Part shown: one piece after another, positions 14,536-25,988 of the stretch
How positions within the stretch are numbered: position 1 is the first letter of the stretch
Layout of the letters: every line of letters starts with the position of its first letter
Source of the DNA: Phytophthora sp. 'mugwort'
Lineage: Eukaryota > Oomycota > Peronosporomycetes > Peronosporales > Peronosporaceae
Assembly (NCBI GenBank): GCA_033558025.1
Contig: JAUCEF010000004.1
Location: 1,736,001 to 1,800,000 of the forward strand
Reading direction: 5' to 3'
DNA: 64,000 nt
Notes under the pieces: model-generated
The model's input: only the letters and a program-made list of their open reading frames with translations
The model's database searches: none
What the model was told of the DNA's origin: nothing
Program-made: the position numbers and the translations under genes

Positions 14536-15330
14536 AAGAAGGAAGTCCTTATGGTCGGGTCACAGAATGTGCGAGGGTTTGTGACCGCATCCAGAAGGAT
14601 ATGGCGAAGTGGATGGCGAAGAAAAAGAGATAAAGCATCCCCGGATATGATCCTGATTCAAGATACTGCTCTCGAAACAACTAAGGAAATAATTGACATG
14701 CAACATCAATGGAAGTGCACGTTGCAACTGCATAAATCGAATTTTCCACTCAGTTACTGGTCTACCGCTACCTCCAAGGTGGGAGATCTAGGCATTTTGG
14801 TCAAACCTGGACTAAGCAAGCGGGACAAGCCTTGGCAACCTGATAGCTGGACTTCTCGGGTAATGGCGGTGGAATTAGATGGCCAACTCATAATCAACAT
14901 CTATGCTCCTGTGTCGCCTCAGCACAACTTCAATTCTTCCACGACCTCGAACCATGGTTATCGCACAACCGATCTAATATCCTGGGTGGTGATTTCAATT
15001 GTGTTCTCCGGCCACCCAGGGACCGAGTGACGAAGCGACAATCAAGCTCAGCACCCTGCGAAAGCCCCGAACTTATGAAACTCCTCGACAAGATGGACAT
15101 GTTGGACGCGGTCAGCCTTAGCAGGGATCTGGATAATGAGAACGCTGGTATAGACCCTCTTCATCACTACACATGTTGGGGTAAGGAGGGCGCTAGCCGG
15201 CTGGACAGATTTTACGTGAGAGGGAAACCATTTACCGCAACACAGTACGCCACAGTTGCTGACCCAGCGCACGACTCGGATCACCATGAAGTCAGGCTCG
15301 TACTGACAACAGGGGTGGCCTCCAAAAGAC
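14536..15330 (+). pseudogene. LINE endonuclease domain (EEP superfamily)
   Basis: Endonuclease/exonuclease/phosphatase-type motifs occur in order: a strand with SQNVRGF, PDMILIQDTAL, a region with GDLGILVKPG, INIYAPVSPQ, then after a frame change near 14985 GGDFN, then SRLDRFYV and DSDHHEV (catalytic His region). This domain nicks target DNA for priming. The part before and after 15030 lies in different frames, so at least one indel separates them. Confidence 0.8.
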
Positions 15331-15559
15331 ATGGCCCAAGAGCACTGTATCCGATTCTGAGGGAAAACCTCAACGCGTTCGTGAAGCTATTAAAAAGGGA
15401 CTCGTTCCGCTGCTCGACCAATTCGAACAAGCCGATAACCCGGCTGTTGTATGGGATGACCTCGTCCCAGAAATCCGGCAACTTCTTTGGGACACTCGAG
15501 CAGCGAACCGGCGTCAAACATCGCGCTACTTCCAAAACAGCGGACCGAAACATTCGTTC

Positions 15560-17000
15560 CGAGAGCTACGAAGCATGAAATGTTCGCTGACCACGCGGCT
15601 GGAGCTAGTAGCCGATCATCTCGCTCCTTCAGTAAGAAGCTGCAATCCTCTCCAGAAGAGGTACGCAGGTTCTACAAACGCAACGCTGACGGGCAACGGG
15701 ACCAATCACTTACACAGGTCGATCCCTCCGCAGGTCACTACTACCGGCCGGACTACCCTACAGAGGAAAGGATGGCGGAGGAATGGAGTCACATCTTCGC
15801 TGCGTCGCATGCAACGGCATTAGGGGAACAAGCTGCCGACGCCTTTGACCAATTTGTACAGATTCCGGATCAGCAGAGGTTGGCAACCGCAGATGTTGAA
15901 GCCCTCATCGCTCCGATAGCTGAATGCGAAGTCCGGTCAGCCATGAGCATTTGCTGCGGCACAAGACAGGCGGAACCTCGGTGCTTAGTCACGATTTTTT
16001 TTCTACAAGGATTTAGAAGATCTCATGACACCAAGGCTTACGCTTCTTTACAATGCAATTATGCGCGAAGAAGGTGTACCCGCATCATTTATCGCGGCGA
16101 CGGTGATCCCCAGCGGAAAAATGGCAACATCGAATGCCATGGAATACCGTCCGATGGCACTGCTAAACACCGCGTACAAGTTGTTTGGGAGAATTCTTGC
16201 TGAGCGTCTGCATCCGATGCTCCACCGTCTCATTAGCGCAAGTCAATAAGGGTTTATGCGCGGCTGCAGCATCCATAAGACAATTACTATGCTGCGCACA
16301 ATCTTAGCCACAAATGAAAGTATACCGGAGGAAGCGTGGACAGAATGTGCCGCAGTACTATGTCTCGATCTTAGGAAAGCATACGACACTTTGGACAGAT
16401 AGTTCATGATGAAAGTGCTGAGGGCGTATGGTTATACGGAAGACTTTATCAACGTGATTCAGATTGCATGATGGAACGACGGCGGGGTTCTTAGTTAACG
16501 GGAAACTGTCAAAGGAGTGGCAAGTCAACTCTGGAATTAGGCAAGGCTGTCCTCTTGCCCCGCTCCTATTCATATTGTCAGTCGACATGCTCGGACAAGC
16601 TATCCATCGCAGTACTAAACTCCAAGGGATCCCAGTGAAGGGATCGCCCAATCATCGCCACAAGTTTTCAGCATTCGTTGACGATAGCACGATCTTTATG
16701 AGCTCGATCCATGAACTTGATGAGGTGAAGCGCATCCTCGATGAATTTGGTGCTCTATCTGGGTTCCGAGTGCAGCCCCACAAAAGTATTTGGATAGGGC
16801 TCAACACGTTCAGCACCCCAGTGAGGTGGAACGGGTTCCCGGTGTTGCACCCAACAGCCTCGATACGCCAACTAAGATACTGGATCGATAACTCGGACAT
16901 AAATATCGAGAACTGGGAAATTCGGCTGGAAGGTACAACGGCGCCTCCGAATCACAACCACGCTAGCCAACTCGGTAGCGCAGCGTGTTACGCTCTTTAA
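15560..17000 (+). pseudogene. LINE reverse transcriptase domain
   Basis: Reverse transcriptase motifs are seen in the expected order: EYRPMALLNTAYKLFGRILA (about 16142-16203), LCLDLRKAYDTLD (about 16363-16400, first catalytic Asp), [12 protein letters not shown] (about 16534-16569) and [12 protein letters not shown] (about 16666-16701), the YxDD-equivalent with the second and third Asp. A stop at about 16249 and frameshifts interrupt it. Confidence 0.88.
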
Positions 17001-19050
17001 TGTGGTCGCCCTACCCTCCATTTTGTACACTGGAAAGCAGTTTGTGCCCCCCAAAAAAGCATACTCCGTCAGCTGGAGAACTTACAAAAGCAATTCGTGT
17101 GGTCGGCGCGCACGGTCACGTAACCAACGAGGCACACATTCAATCCATGACTGGTTTTCACATCCTAAAACCATGGCAGACTGGGGCTCCAAGATATTGC
17201 CAACACTCTGAGAGCTACAAGATGTAATCTTGCAGAACAATGGCTTCAAGGTGAATCCGATATTTACGCAACAGCCTGGCACGCAGCTGTACACCCTCAC
17301 ACACACACAGACTGCTACCTGTTGCACTTTCAGCTGACAACCCTTGCCATGGTCAACGCGAAGCTTCGAGAGAAACATGGAGTTCCCCAAGTCTCGGTAC
17401 AAGACCTCGGAAAAATGGAGCTGTGGATGGCGCATTCTGCTGATGTACTTCCCAGTACAATCGACGTACAGCAAATACAATTGGGTCAGGATGCCGGGCC
17501 AGTAATCAGCTCATGCTACAACGAAAGCGGCGTGGTGTTTCTCTTCACAGCAGCGCAGGTGTCGGATCGTGAGTTATCGACGGAGCAGAAAGCGTTTCTG
17601 ATGCAGGCAACGTGGCATGACAATGGATGTATCCTCGGCGCAGACGGCCAACCTCTCCGTCTACGGGATTACCACTCCTTCTATCAGCTCGGCTTCTGGA
17701 GCTGAATGTAACCCTAGAAGAAGGGAGAACAATGGCAGGAGTGCATGGAGCATTTATCAAGGTGCCCCTTCGACGAGAAACATGCACGAAGTGACAAGTC
17801 GAACAGATTGTGCGGTGGAGCAGAAGCATTTTCATGAGCGTACCTTGGTCGGCCTGGAATCACATAGCTCCCACAATCCAGCCACTTGCGCTTCCTCAAC
17901 TGCGCCAGGAACTTATATGGACTGCGTAGCCACAACCGCCATACGTACCACATGAAATGACAGCAGCCCTAGCGGGCCCGACAGGCGTTTACACCGATAT
18001 GCTTGAAATTACAAAGCAGTTAGACGGATTCTCCTGGATTATAATGTATGTGACGCCGGAGTACAAAGCTAGCGAGGACTACCACACGATCCAGAACTGG
18101 AGTTTCAACGCAGGTATTGCGTTTAAGGCGACACCACAGACGGCCGTCTACCCGTGGAAGGCTCCAAGGGGACCCCGGCTTGGGGTGTCAGCTACGCGGT
18201 CCTGAAACAACGTTCCTGATCCTCTAAGTGCGACCTCAAGTACAGCATCACACCGGTGCTAGATCAGCTTCAACGGCGAACACAGAAATCAGAGTGGACC
18301 AACGCTGCAGTCAACAAACCCCACGACAACTGAGGAATCGCTTTGGCCTATTTACCGACTACCAAAATTGGACAATGTATCGAATCGCTCTTGGAGCGCT
18401 CAACCTTCGACATGCCGGGTGGCCAGTGGATCAAGGATGCCACGAATTAACGTGTGATTGCTCAACCGAGACTTTAGACCACCTCATCTGGGAATGTCAT
18501 AAAGCACGACTCGGCTGGAAGTGCAGGATGGACAAGTGGCCTCGGCCACCCCGGCACACCGAGCGAACGGGCCCGCACGACAGGTACCACCAATTGCACA
18601 GTCATTTCTGGAACTCGCGCAACAATGTACAAGCAGATGGACACCGGATCACGAGGCTGCCATGGCAACACTATGGGTCATCTGGGCCACTGTAACCCCG
18701 GTTATTCTATGGAGGCTACGCAACAGAAGTGTATTCGACGGACTTCCCACCTCGGTGCACAACACCCCGACTATCGTATGGGCAACTGGGACACATCAGG
18801 TCAAGATGATCGCCAGCAGTTGGCAAGCGCGCCCGGAAACACGAATAAAGGGGATACTGCCTGGAAGTATGTTACCGCATTATGCAGACACTCGGCTGTG
18901 AGATCGACACCGCAGGACTCGACTCATGGCTCATACGATATTACTCCGGCACCAACTAAGATAAAGATGAAGGAGGAGGGTGGGTAGCATACCGGCGACG
19001 GCCCCAGAGCGGATGGATTCTCCACTCTGCAGGCAGTGTTCGCTTTGCGT
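17001..19050 (+). pseudogene. LINE C-terminal region
   Basis: Downstream of the RT domain the sequence stays coding-like in shifting frames. Around 18388-18500 there is a zf-RVT-like piece (LNLRHAGWP, then CDCSTETLDHLIWECHKA) that fits the Cys/His-rich tail found after the RT of many LINEs. No RNase H motif was clear to me. Confidence 0.55.
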
Positions 19051-19493
19051 CTCGGCCAACGGAGAGACAACGCAAACTTTGGCTTAGGGCAGAGCCTCAG
19101 TACCGTGATCAGCGCCACCGACCCAACAATAGTGTTTCTTCGCGTGGAGCATGGAGTCAATCATTCCACTCGCGCCGCGCCAGGACGACCCCCACAAGGA
19201 CGCCATTACTACTACACTCCGAGGATTCTTCTCCGTCCTATGGAGCAGACTCCGGCTATGCGACCTCGAGCCCAAGTTTCTCGCCAAGCAGGAACGTACC
19301 GCCAATCTACGACTTCACCGAAGCAGGGACAACAGTGAGCCCTGTGTACGTTTATATCGCGCGGACGGCTACAACTTTGACGATGGGCAACGACCCCAAC
19401 AAACGAGAATCAGGGACCCTACGGGGCTGTCTCATTGTATATCAAAGAAAGGCTTCTATAGGACACCGATTAGTCTCAAGTAGAGGACGCTTA

Positions 19494-19515
19494 CCCCCCC
19501 CCCCCCCCCCCCCCC
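19494..19515 (+). repeat. poly-C run (22 C)
   Basis: Twenty-two consecutive C bases in repeat-rich sequence just past the LINE. Confidence 0.9.
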
Positions 19516-19604
19516 GCAAGTTTCTCTCGTGGGAAGGGGCGGCGGCCTCCTCTCCTCCACTCACAGCGCAGCGCTTTGAGATTGACTTTCAGTAATGCCC
19601 ACGT

Positions 19605-20499
19605 CTAATGGTTGAAAAACCGACGTGGCATTCGAAGAAAGTGACTGTAGCGTAGAACGTAGTTCATCGCTGACAATAGCCTCAGACTCTGCTGAAACGT
19701 GGCATTGAAGGTTGTCAACAAAAAAGCGGACCCATCCGTGATGGGGTGGGCAAGCAGTGAGCTTTCATACATGGGGATCGGACCACGCTTCGTCTGCACC
19801 GTGTAGACGTGCCCTGTACAGTTGCAGAGCATCAGCCAATATCAGAAGAAACGCGATAAAAGTAATAATCTATGCAGCTGTTTTCGTACCTTTTGGATAC
19901 GTTTAGCTCTTCCACTCTCAAAGCCTGTCTCAATGGCTTAATGTGCTCTTATAAAACGGCGCGCCAGGACTTTCACCTGATAAGCGGGCAATGAGTATGA
20001 ACAACGATGTCTAACGCCCACAGGCATTGTTTTCGATCCCGGCCTGTACGTGCTTGGGGACACAGCATACCCATGTTGCGTCCCTTCGTTCTAACGTCAA
20101 ACAAAATGCGTACGAGCTCCAAGTCCACACTAAGGCATTCAGCTGGCTCCTATAACAGCAGGGCATTATTATTTTGAGCTGTACTCAAGCTCGCTTTTCC
20201 GTGCTAGATGGAGTCCGTGAGCGGATTCGCGATGAGAATCATTTGCTGAAAGTATGCAAGAATATTGTATGCGGCTTTATTACTCGTGACATGCATGGAT
20301 ACCGAAGATTCCTTTGATGTTTCGTACAGCACAACCAAGATAATGTGAGCCAAAACGAAGAGGAAGTTGAAGACGTAAAATGGGGCAATGATGGCAATGC
20401 CGATCTCTAGGCCTGTACGCAATACGTAGTGCTGAATCGTCAGAGTTTCTAGTAGCTTCAACTTAGCATGGTAGTCGGCCTGACAATAATGGAAGTGAT
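19605..20499 (-). other. possible minus-strand membrane-protein exons
   Basis: Two minus-strand stretches look like exons. The block 20499-20204 starts right after a good acceptor (TTGTCAG) and encodes a stretch with a long hydrophobic helix (GIAIIAPFYVFNFLFVLAHI) and ends in a stop. The block at about 19832-19605 is also coding-like. I cannot link them or find the 5' exons, so this may be a gene remnant. Confidence 0.25.
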
Positions 20500-20539
20500 T
20501 TAAAAGCAATAATTACAAAAGGTTGAAGATTTTTGAATA

Positions 20540-21110
20540 GATGAGTACTTTATTCATTTCTTTACCACAATCACGAAGCAGAGAGCTCCCTCTCCATCTT
20601 TGCAGTCGCGCTTATCCCTGGGCAAGGAAGGCTCTATCGCCACCGAAGCGCGCGTGTCAGAATCTGCAAAGTGATCTAATGCAGACACGGGCGCTGCAAT
20701 TGCGGAGTACCGTTTCTCCAGCAAGCCTCAACTTCGTGGCTACGTAGTGGTAGCTGTGGTCGACGGGATGGGGCCTCGTGTTCGTGCTCGTCGCGGACAA
20801 CGCGCTGTTCGTGGCCGGTAAAGCTACCGTCGTCACCGAGTTGTTCGTGACCGGCTTGTTGGCCGTGTACACCATGTAGCTAAAGCCGTTCATCGATCGA
20901 GTCGAAGCTGGCGTGTTGACGTAGTCGTCACGTGGCCCAATGCAGGCGCCGGGTCGGCGTCCGACGTACTGGTCAGGACCGCAGGACCCCTGTCAGGGAG
21001 CAGTCGCGAAAGCGCACAGCAATTTCCTAATGTAGTGCCTAGCTCGAGGACAGCTGGCGGGATCATGTTGTGCCTTCAGTCGAATATCCCGTCCATTCGA
21101 AATAATACTT
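20540..21110. other. no gene recognised
   Basis: Short frames occur on both strands without motifs. The minus-strand frame at 20657-20893 was considered as a secreted effector and rejected. Confidence 0.3.
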
Positions 21111-21119
21111 GCATTTTGA

Positions 21120-21594
21120 AAGCAGTATTTCTGTCGTCGCATATGCGAAAGATGATATAAGTAGTAAAGCGAGCTGGAACAGCGACCGGAACGGGGTGGA
21201 ATCCGACAAATACACACTGCCCGTAAAGGGGGCGGCACTCGGCTAGTCATAAAACTCAACGCAAACGTCCGTCCGTCCGTCTGTCCCGACATAACGTGAT
21301 TTCTAGCCGCAATAGCATTGGCTGCCGAGCGCAGCGAAGGCGGGCCGCCGTTGGCTAAAACAACATCCCGCCGAACGCGGCCATTAATGGAAAATATAAA
21401 TTAATGATTGGTTGAAATCTGAAATATATTCTTAGTCCGCGTCCTCAAAATTAGAGGCCACATGAAGGGTGTACGAGACCCGATCGGTGTCACTCCCCCT
21501 CGGTCTTGACAGGCTGGGACTGCAGCGCATAGGCAGGTCCACCTACTGGGGGGGAACTAAACCCACCGCCGCGCAGGCGGCGGCGCTGGGCTAG
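21120..21594 (+). mobile_element. possible non-autonomous Helitron remnant
   Basis: The right end has the structure of a Helitron 3' terminus: a 7-bp GC hairpin (CCGCCGC, loop GCAG, GCGGCGG at 21566-21583), a 7-base spacer, then CTAG followed by T. The hairpin ends 11 bases from the CTAG terminus, within the usual range, and insertion next to T fits. Inside are an AAAGCGAGCTGGAAC-type segment near 21166 and short CCGT repeats near 21267. The left end is not placed, and no Rep/helicase gene is present here. Confidence 0.35.
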
Positions 21595-21645
21595 TGTAAT
21601 TCAGCTCAGCAGTCGTCATCACTACTCGTCACCACTACTCACAAG

Positions 21646-24600
21646 TTAAGACTTCGTCAGCAGCCCAATCGCCTTGTACAAGTAGCGCATACGCAGGTAC
21701 AGCTGCAACCTATAGATTTTGTCGTCCCACGAAGCTCCCACGACTAACCTTTGCAGCACCGCAATGCACCAGGCACAACACGAACTTCTATCCCGCTGCT
21801 CGCAGCAGTCGATCGTCTTGTATTTGAGCTCACCTTCCATGCCAAGAACGGTCACCATCACCTTGCGTACACTCTTTTCAATAAATGTGTAGTTTCGCTC
21901 CGACTGTAGAGGTCGAACATGTGGCAAACTTCGCGTTCTTGTCGATCACGAACGAAACCCAGTGGCAGCCGACGTTGAAGACGCCGAGCACCCGTTTGTA
22001 GTTGGGATCCGCAGCCCCGAACCGTCCCTTCGCAACACCCCGTTCTGTGTCATCGCTGCGAAAACTTGGCCGATGATCCTCATGCCTGCATATTCGTTCC
22101 TCAAAGCGAGCAGGGCCATCACTACTGAGGTCGAGTGCAGCCAAAGATTTTCGCGGAAGTCCAGTAATTTGTAGCCCTCCACTTCTTCGTGTTCATACTT
22201 GGTCACACCGAGATTTAGATCCTCGACGTAGCCTTTGTTTTCAGGCTGTATGTGCACCACAATACAAGTTTTGTTAGTGACATTTTCAAGCATGCAACAT
22301 TACCTAATACAACCCTTCGTCACAGCACTTGTGTCAGCAAACGCAGAACACATATCCTCCACGCGCCATTCAACCGTTTCCATCCACAAGGTTGTCTGCA
22401 TGACGAGATTGATACGTTTGCGGGCCTCTAGAACTATACGCATGCCGTCCAATTGATCTTTCGTAACGCTTTCGTATCCAGGTCAGTATGCTAACAGTTT
22501 AGGTTCTCTGGGCGTAACTCCACCGCGCAGATAGCCTCCATCACCTGTTCCAGCTGCGGAATCGCCTTGACAACTGGAATATGTTGTCCAGTATTGTACA
22601 ATGTGCTGGCAGCAGGGCCTTGGACATCGATAAAAGGCAGCATCAACGCGTCAACTATCGGTTTTGCGTGAAATAGGCTGAATGGCTGTCCAGCATTCGT
22701 GCCACATCTTCCGACTTTACTGCTGGCTTCACTTTACCAGTCCGATACTTTTTCGCAAGCTGTAGCGCCAGCTGACGTTCCTCGTTTTTATTTTTATCTT
22801 TGCGCTGCGTTTTGGTCATGCCCTGAACAAGAGGTCTCTCGGCAAACTTCCAATGTGGATGCTCCAGGCGAGATTTCCCAATTTCGGTAGCTTTCGGTGT
22901 CGTTTCGGTATCTTTCGGTCATCTACTCCGGAAGGCTCCACGCAGGTAGGCGGTGCTGCAACTCTCGTCGTTTGCTGGTCCTTACGCTACAGCGGCAAGA
23001 GATCCGTTCTGGTAAGCACGCTGGGTGGGTGGAACTTCATCTCTACTCCCTTGTGTACTTGTATCGATGGCTGTTGCTGGATCCGCAAATGATGCCTGAT
23101 CCAAAGTTGCAGCTCTGACGGACGCCACCTGCGAAATACTAGGGAAATTAGCGCTGTTATTGCAGGCAAAGTCGACGACCTGCCACTGGTTAACGCCTCG
23201 TAGAAGTCTTTGAGCCATTTGTACACTACCGAATATGTAGGCGTCGACTGCAACGCCATCCGATCCAATATTTTCTCTGTCAGAACTTAGGACTGGATGT
23301 ACATGTCGGATACAGACACAGCTTTCACCTTCGAGAGCGGAGCGCTGTAACCTTCAGTAGACACCCAGCGACCACATCACCCTCGGATATGTTGCTGACC
23401 GCGCTGTGGTACAATCCATCGGGCGGGTATGGACTTCATCGGAGGTTTCACGGTCTCGCACCCGAGTTCAAATCTGGCGTGCATCACGTGGCGACACGGC
23501 AGCAAGCACGTCTCCATGGAGATACACTTGCAACAACCCCGCTGCGTCAACGAAATACCAAAACGTTACAACAAATCCTCACCAAACGTACAACATTTAG
23601 AGTAAAATCGCATCTTACCTCTGTGTTTATCTCGTACGCGGTACCTGCGGAATAGCTCGTCACAGTTGCCTTACCAGGAGAAAGTAGCTCAACCTTATAG
23701 TCTGTATTTGGGACTGTCGCCAAATAATGGTGCACACGAGCGTCTTTTTTTTAATACTGACTCCACTCCTCGGGCAGCACCTGCACCTCTTTCCGCTGTC
23801 TCTTGCCCTGGCGCTTCAGTCTTTCAGCAGCACGTTTGATCTGGCTTTTTGAACAGTAACGGATGTACTTGTGCGCTTGGAAAATTGCTGGTTCGCCTTC
23901 ACCTGATACGAGTTGAAGACTTGACGAAAATATTGAGAGCTGCCGAAAGTCGCAGGGAAGTTCCTGAACAACTACGGCAAGGTTGACATCTTCTTCTTTC
24001 GGGATCGACTTTGTTGTAAATTCGGTAAAGTTTGTCATCGTGTTCTGATTCATCGTCAGACGCGTCTCTACATCGTCCCTCTGTTCTTCCTCCTCCTCTT
24101 CATCCGCTTTTCCATCATTCGCTTCTCCGTCATCCGAATAGTCACCCGCTCCAGCCGCGTTCCCATTATCCGAAGAGTCACCGTCTCCAGCCGTTATGCC
24201 ATCATCCGCAACGTCACTCTCCTCTCCTCCTTTATTTTTCCACCACTGACGGGATCTTGGCCTTCCGTCTCCTTCCCGGCGTCTTCTTCAGTAGTGTCGG
24301 TCACAATACCAAGCGTTCGCTGAAGCGTGAGTCGTTCCCACCGAATGGAAACCCGCGTCTGTCCCTTTCCGTCGTCTGTTACCTCCTTTGAACGCCCGCG
24401 CGATGCATTCAGCGCTGCGTGCTTCCACTGCAGCTTAATGCATGGTGTAGCATGGCCGTCGATATGTTGCTTTCGATGTTCCTGCCGGATCTTGACTCGC
24501 ACCAACTCTGCGCTTGTCCGCTGCGAGGCTGTGACTGCGCTGCGTCTTTGGAATACTGGAAGGCCTGCGCTGTTCCTCCTGTGAATGAAGCTTGCTATTA
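21646..24600 (-). pseudogene. Ulp1/SENP-like cysteine protease gene of a repeat family
   Basis: A long degenerate minus-strand gene. The N-terminal third (24600-23750) is hydrophilic and very acidic, with Asp/Glu/Gly-rich low complexity and a later piece with AIFQAHKYIRYCSKSQIKRA. The C-terminal end carries the hallmarks of a C48 (Ulp1) fold. These are ENLWLHSTSVVMAL (about 22155-22114), then GCHWVSFVIDKNAKFA (about 21971-21924, catalytic His and following Asp region), then QRDRSSCCAWC (about 21801-21769, oxyanion Gln and catalytic Cys). Ulp1 enzymes cleave SUMO-type modifiers; copies captured by transposons are known in plants and fungi. Frames change several times, so the copy is broken. 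The transposase partner, if any, is not visible. Confidence 0.55.
23388..23600 (+). repeat. possible tRNA-derived SINE insertion
   Basis: A pol-III B-box-like GAGTTCAAATC at about 23465-23475 sits some 50 bases after an A-box-like TGGTACAATCC (23407-23417), inside the minus-strand Ulp1-like gene. The T-stem is imperfect, so it is not a working tRNA; a SINE head fits better. The borders are guesses. Confidence 0.3.
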
Positions 24601-25109
24601 GGGCACACATAAGCGCAGGCAGGAGGGAGGGAGGGGGGCGGGGGCAGACCTACCATAGCAAGCGGTGCAGTTGGCGCGGGCGACGTTCACGTTTGGTGCT
24701 CTGCTGCCAGCTCCAAAAGGGGGGGGATCCACGAGTACCAATGGATTTCTGAAAAAACAAATCCGAATTTACGAACGCAATGCATTTTATTATTTGTTGT
24801 ACGGAAGTTCAACCCAATACATTGTAACTGGCTCTTTGTTTTGCGCCAAAGGTTCACATAAAGTTACACTATTTACACATTTAGCCAAAATACCTATGGT
24901 TTAACTAACTATTGGTATTTGGTCGCTCTAAAGCTCTACAAATCAACGTGTACTTTCTGTGGTAGCGGCGCCTCCCGCCATTTACTCGAGCTATACCCTG
25001 TTTTGTAAACTTGTAATCTATTGTACTCGTCATTGAAGATTGGACCAAAACATTTTAACAGCCCGTTAATATTCTGACATAGCTCTTCGAGTTCTGATCG
25101 GATTGGTCA
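24601..25109. other. no gene recognised
   Basis: A G-rich strip (24620-24650 and 24720-24727) followed by AT-rich sequence. No frame or repeat structure I can support. Confidence 0.35.
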
Positions 25110-25426
25110 ATGGAGACTACGGCAAGGCTTCTTAGTGCGTTGTGCATCCATTGCAACTTCTACCTCCTCACAAACATGTTCGAATCCAACACCCCGCGAC
25201 AAGAGATGACCCCAAGTCAGAAGGATTACGTCGTACGTTGTCACGAGTTCATGAAAAAGCAAAGGACACAGGCATCTTCAGAGGGCAGCGGACGCGGGAT
25301 CTTGTTGCTGCGGGTCTGAAGATTGGTCATGACACAGTGACGACGATCATGGAGGACTACACTACCGACAACGACACCAAGTTCGAGGTGAGTTGCAGCT
25401 TATTGGCAAAGTCAGCTCCTTATTAG
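25110..25426 (+). pseudogene. N-terminal fragment of a DDE transposase
   Basis: Two overlapping plus frames make one broken protein start: TPSQKDYVVRCHEFMKK then, after a frame change near 25255, KDTGIFRGQRTRDLVAAGLKIG and HDTVTTIMEDY. This resembles the DNA-binding helix-turn-helix region at the start of Tc1-like transposases of oomycetes. No catalytic part follows before the next element. Confidence 0.4.
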
Positions 25427-25988
25427 GTATGTGCTGTTAACCTGTGAAATTTAATATTGACCACCCCAATCGAGTTGATGGTCTACGGTAAAAAGAAGGA
25501 TTGCGCGTGATCCGCCGAAAAATGCAAACGACGCCGTACGCAAGGTGCTTGCAAATACTGCATGCAATTAAACAAAGGAGTGGGTAAAATGTATACAGGC
25601 ATATACAAGGCTTCGAGAACATGAACTGCGAGCAAGTTCGTCAAACTGCGGAGAACCAACTCATGGTAGCAGAGGGCAAGCTACCTCTCTAAAATAATGT
25701 TGGTTTTTATGTTCTGATTACATGGTTACAATCTCTTGGGATTATATTCCTGTCCCGGCTTGCACTTTTTCGTGCAAATCCAGGTGTTTTCGTGTTCCCA
25801 CCAATCGGAAGTGCACCTCAAGAGCAACCCGTTTCCCGCAACTCTGAGGCTCCTGCAATGCGTTTATAAATTGGCATGTAGCGCAAAAATGCGTGTGATT
25901 CGACCGATTCTGATCGCATTTTTCAAATCTAGACCCAACTTTGCACCCTATATCTAAATGTCGCTACAGTCCGCGCCTTTAAAATTTA
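25427..25988. other. spacer left of Tc1 element
   Basis: AT-rich sequence with no recognisable gene. Confidence 0.35.

Larger units (their letters stand above)
10147..19050 (+). mobile_element. non-LTR retrotransposon (LINE), about 9 kb, decayed
   Basis: All parts of a two-ORF LINE occur in order on the plus strand. There is a gag-like ORF1 region with a CCHC zinc knuckle (10.15-12.05 kb), an intermediate region (12.1-14.1 kb), an apurinic-type endonuclease (14.5-15.3 kb), a reverse transcriptase (15.6-17.0 kb) and a C-terminal cysteine/histidine region (about 18.4-18.5 kb). Every part is split by frameshifts or stops, so the copy is dead. The order endonuclease-RT and the lack of LTRs exclude gypsy or copia. 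Both ends are approximate; I saw no clear poly-A tail or target-site duplication. Confidence 0.85.

Noticed and set aside
19950..20050. tRNA-like stretch with TTTTCGATCCCGG
   Set aside because: The T-stem does not pair and no acceptor stem can be formed.
20657..20893. Minus frame considered as a secreted effector
   Set aside because: No signal peptide and no RXLR/dEER in position; only a chance LRLAGE-like string.
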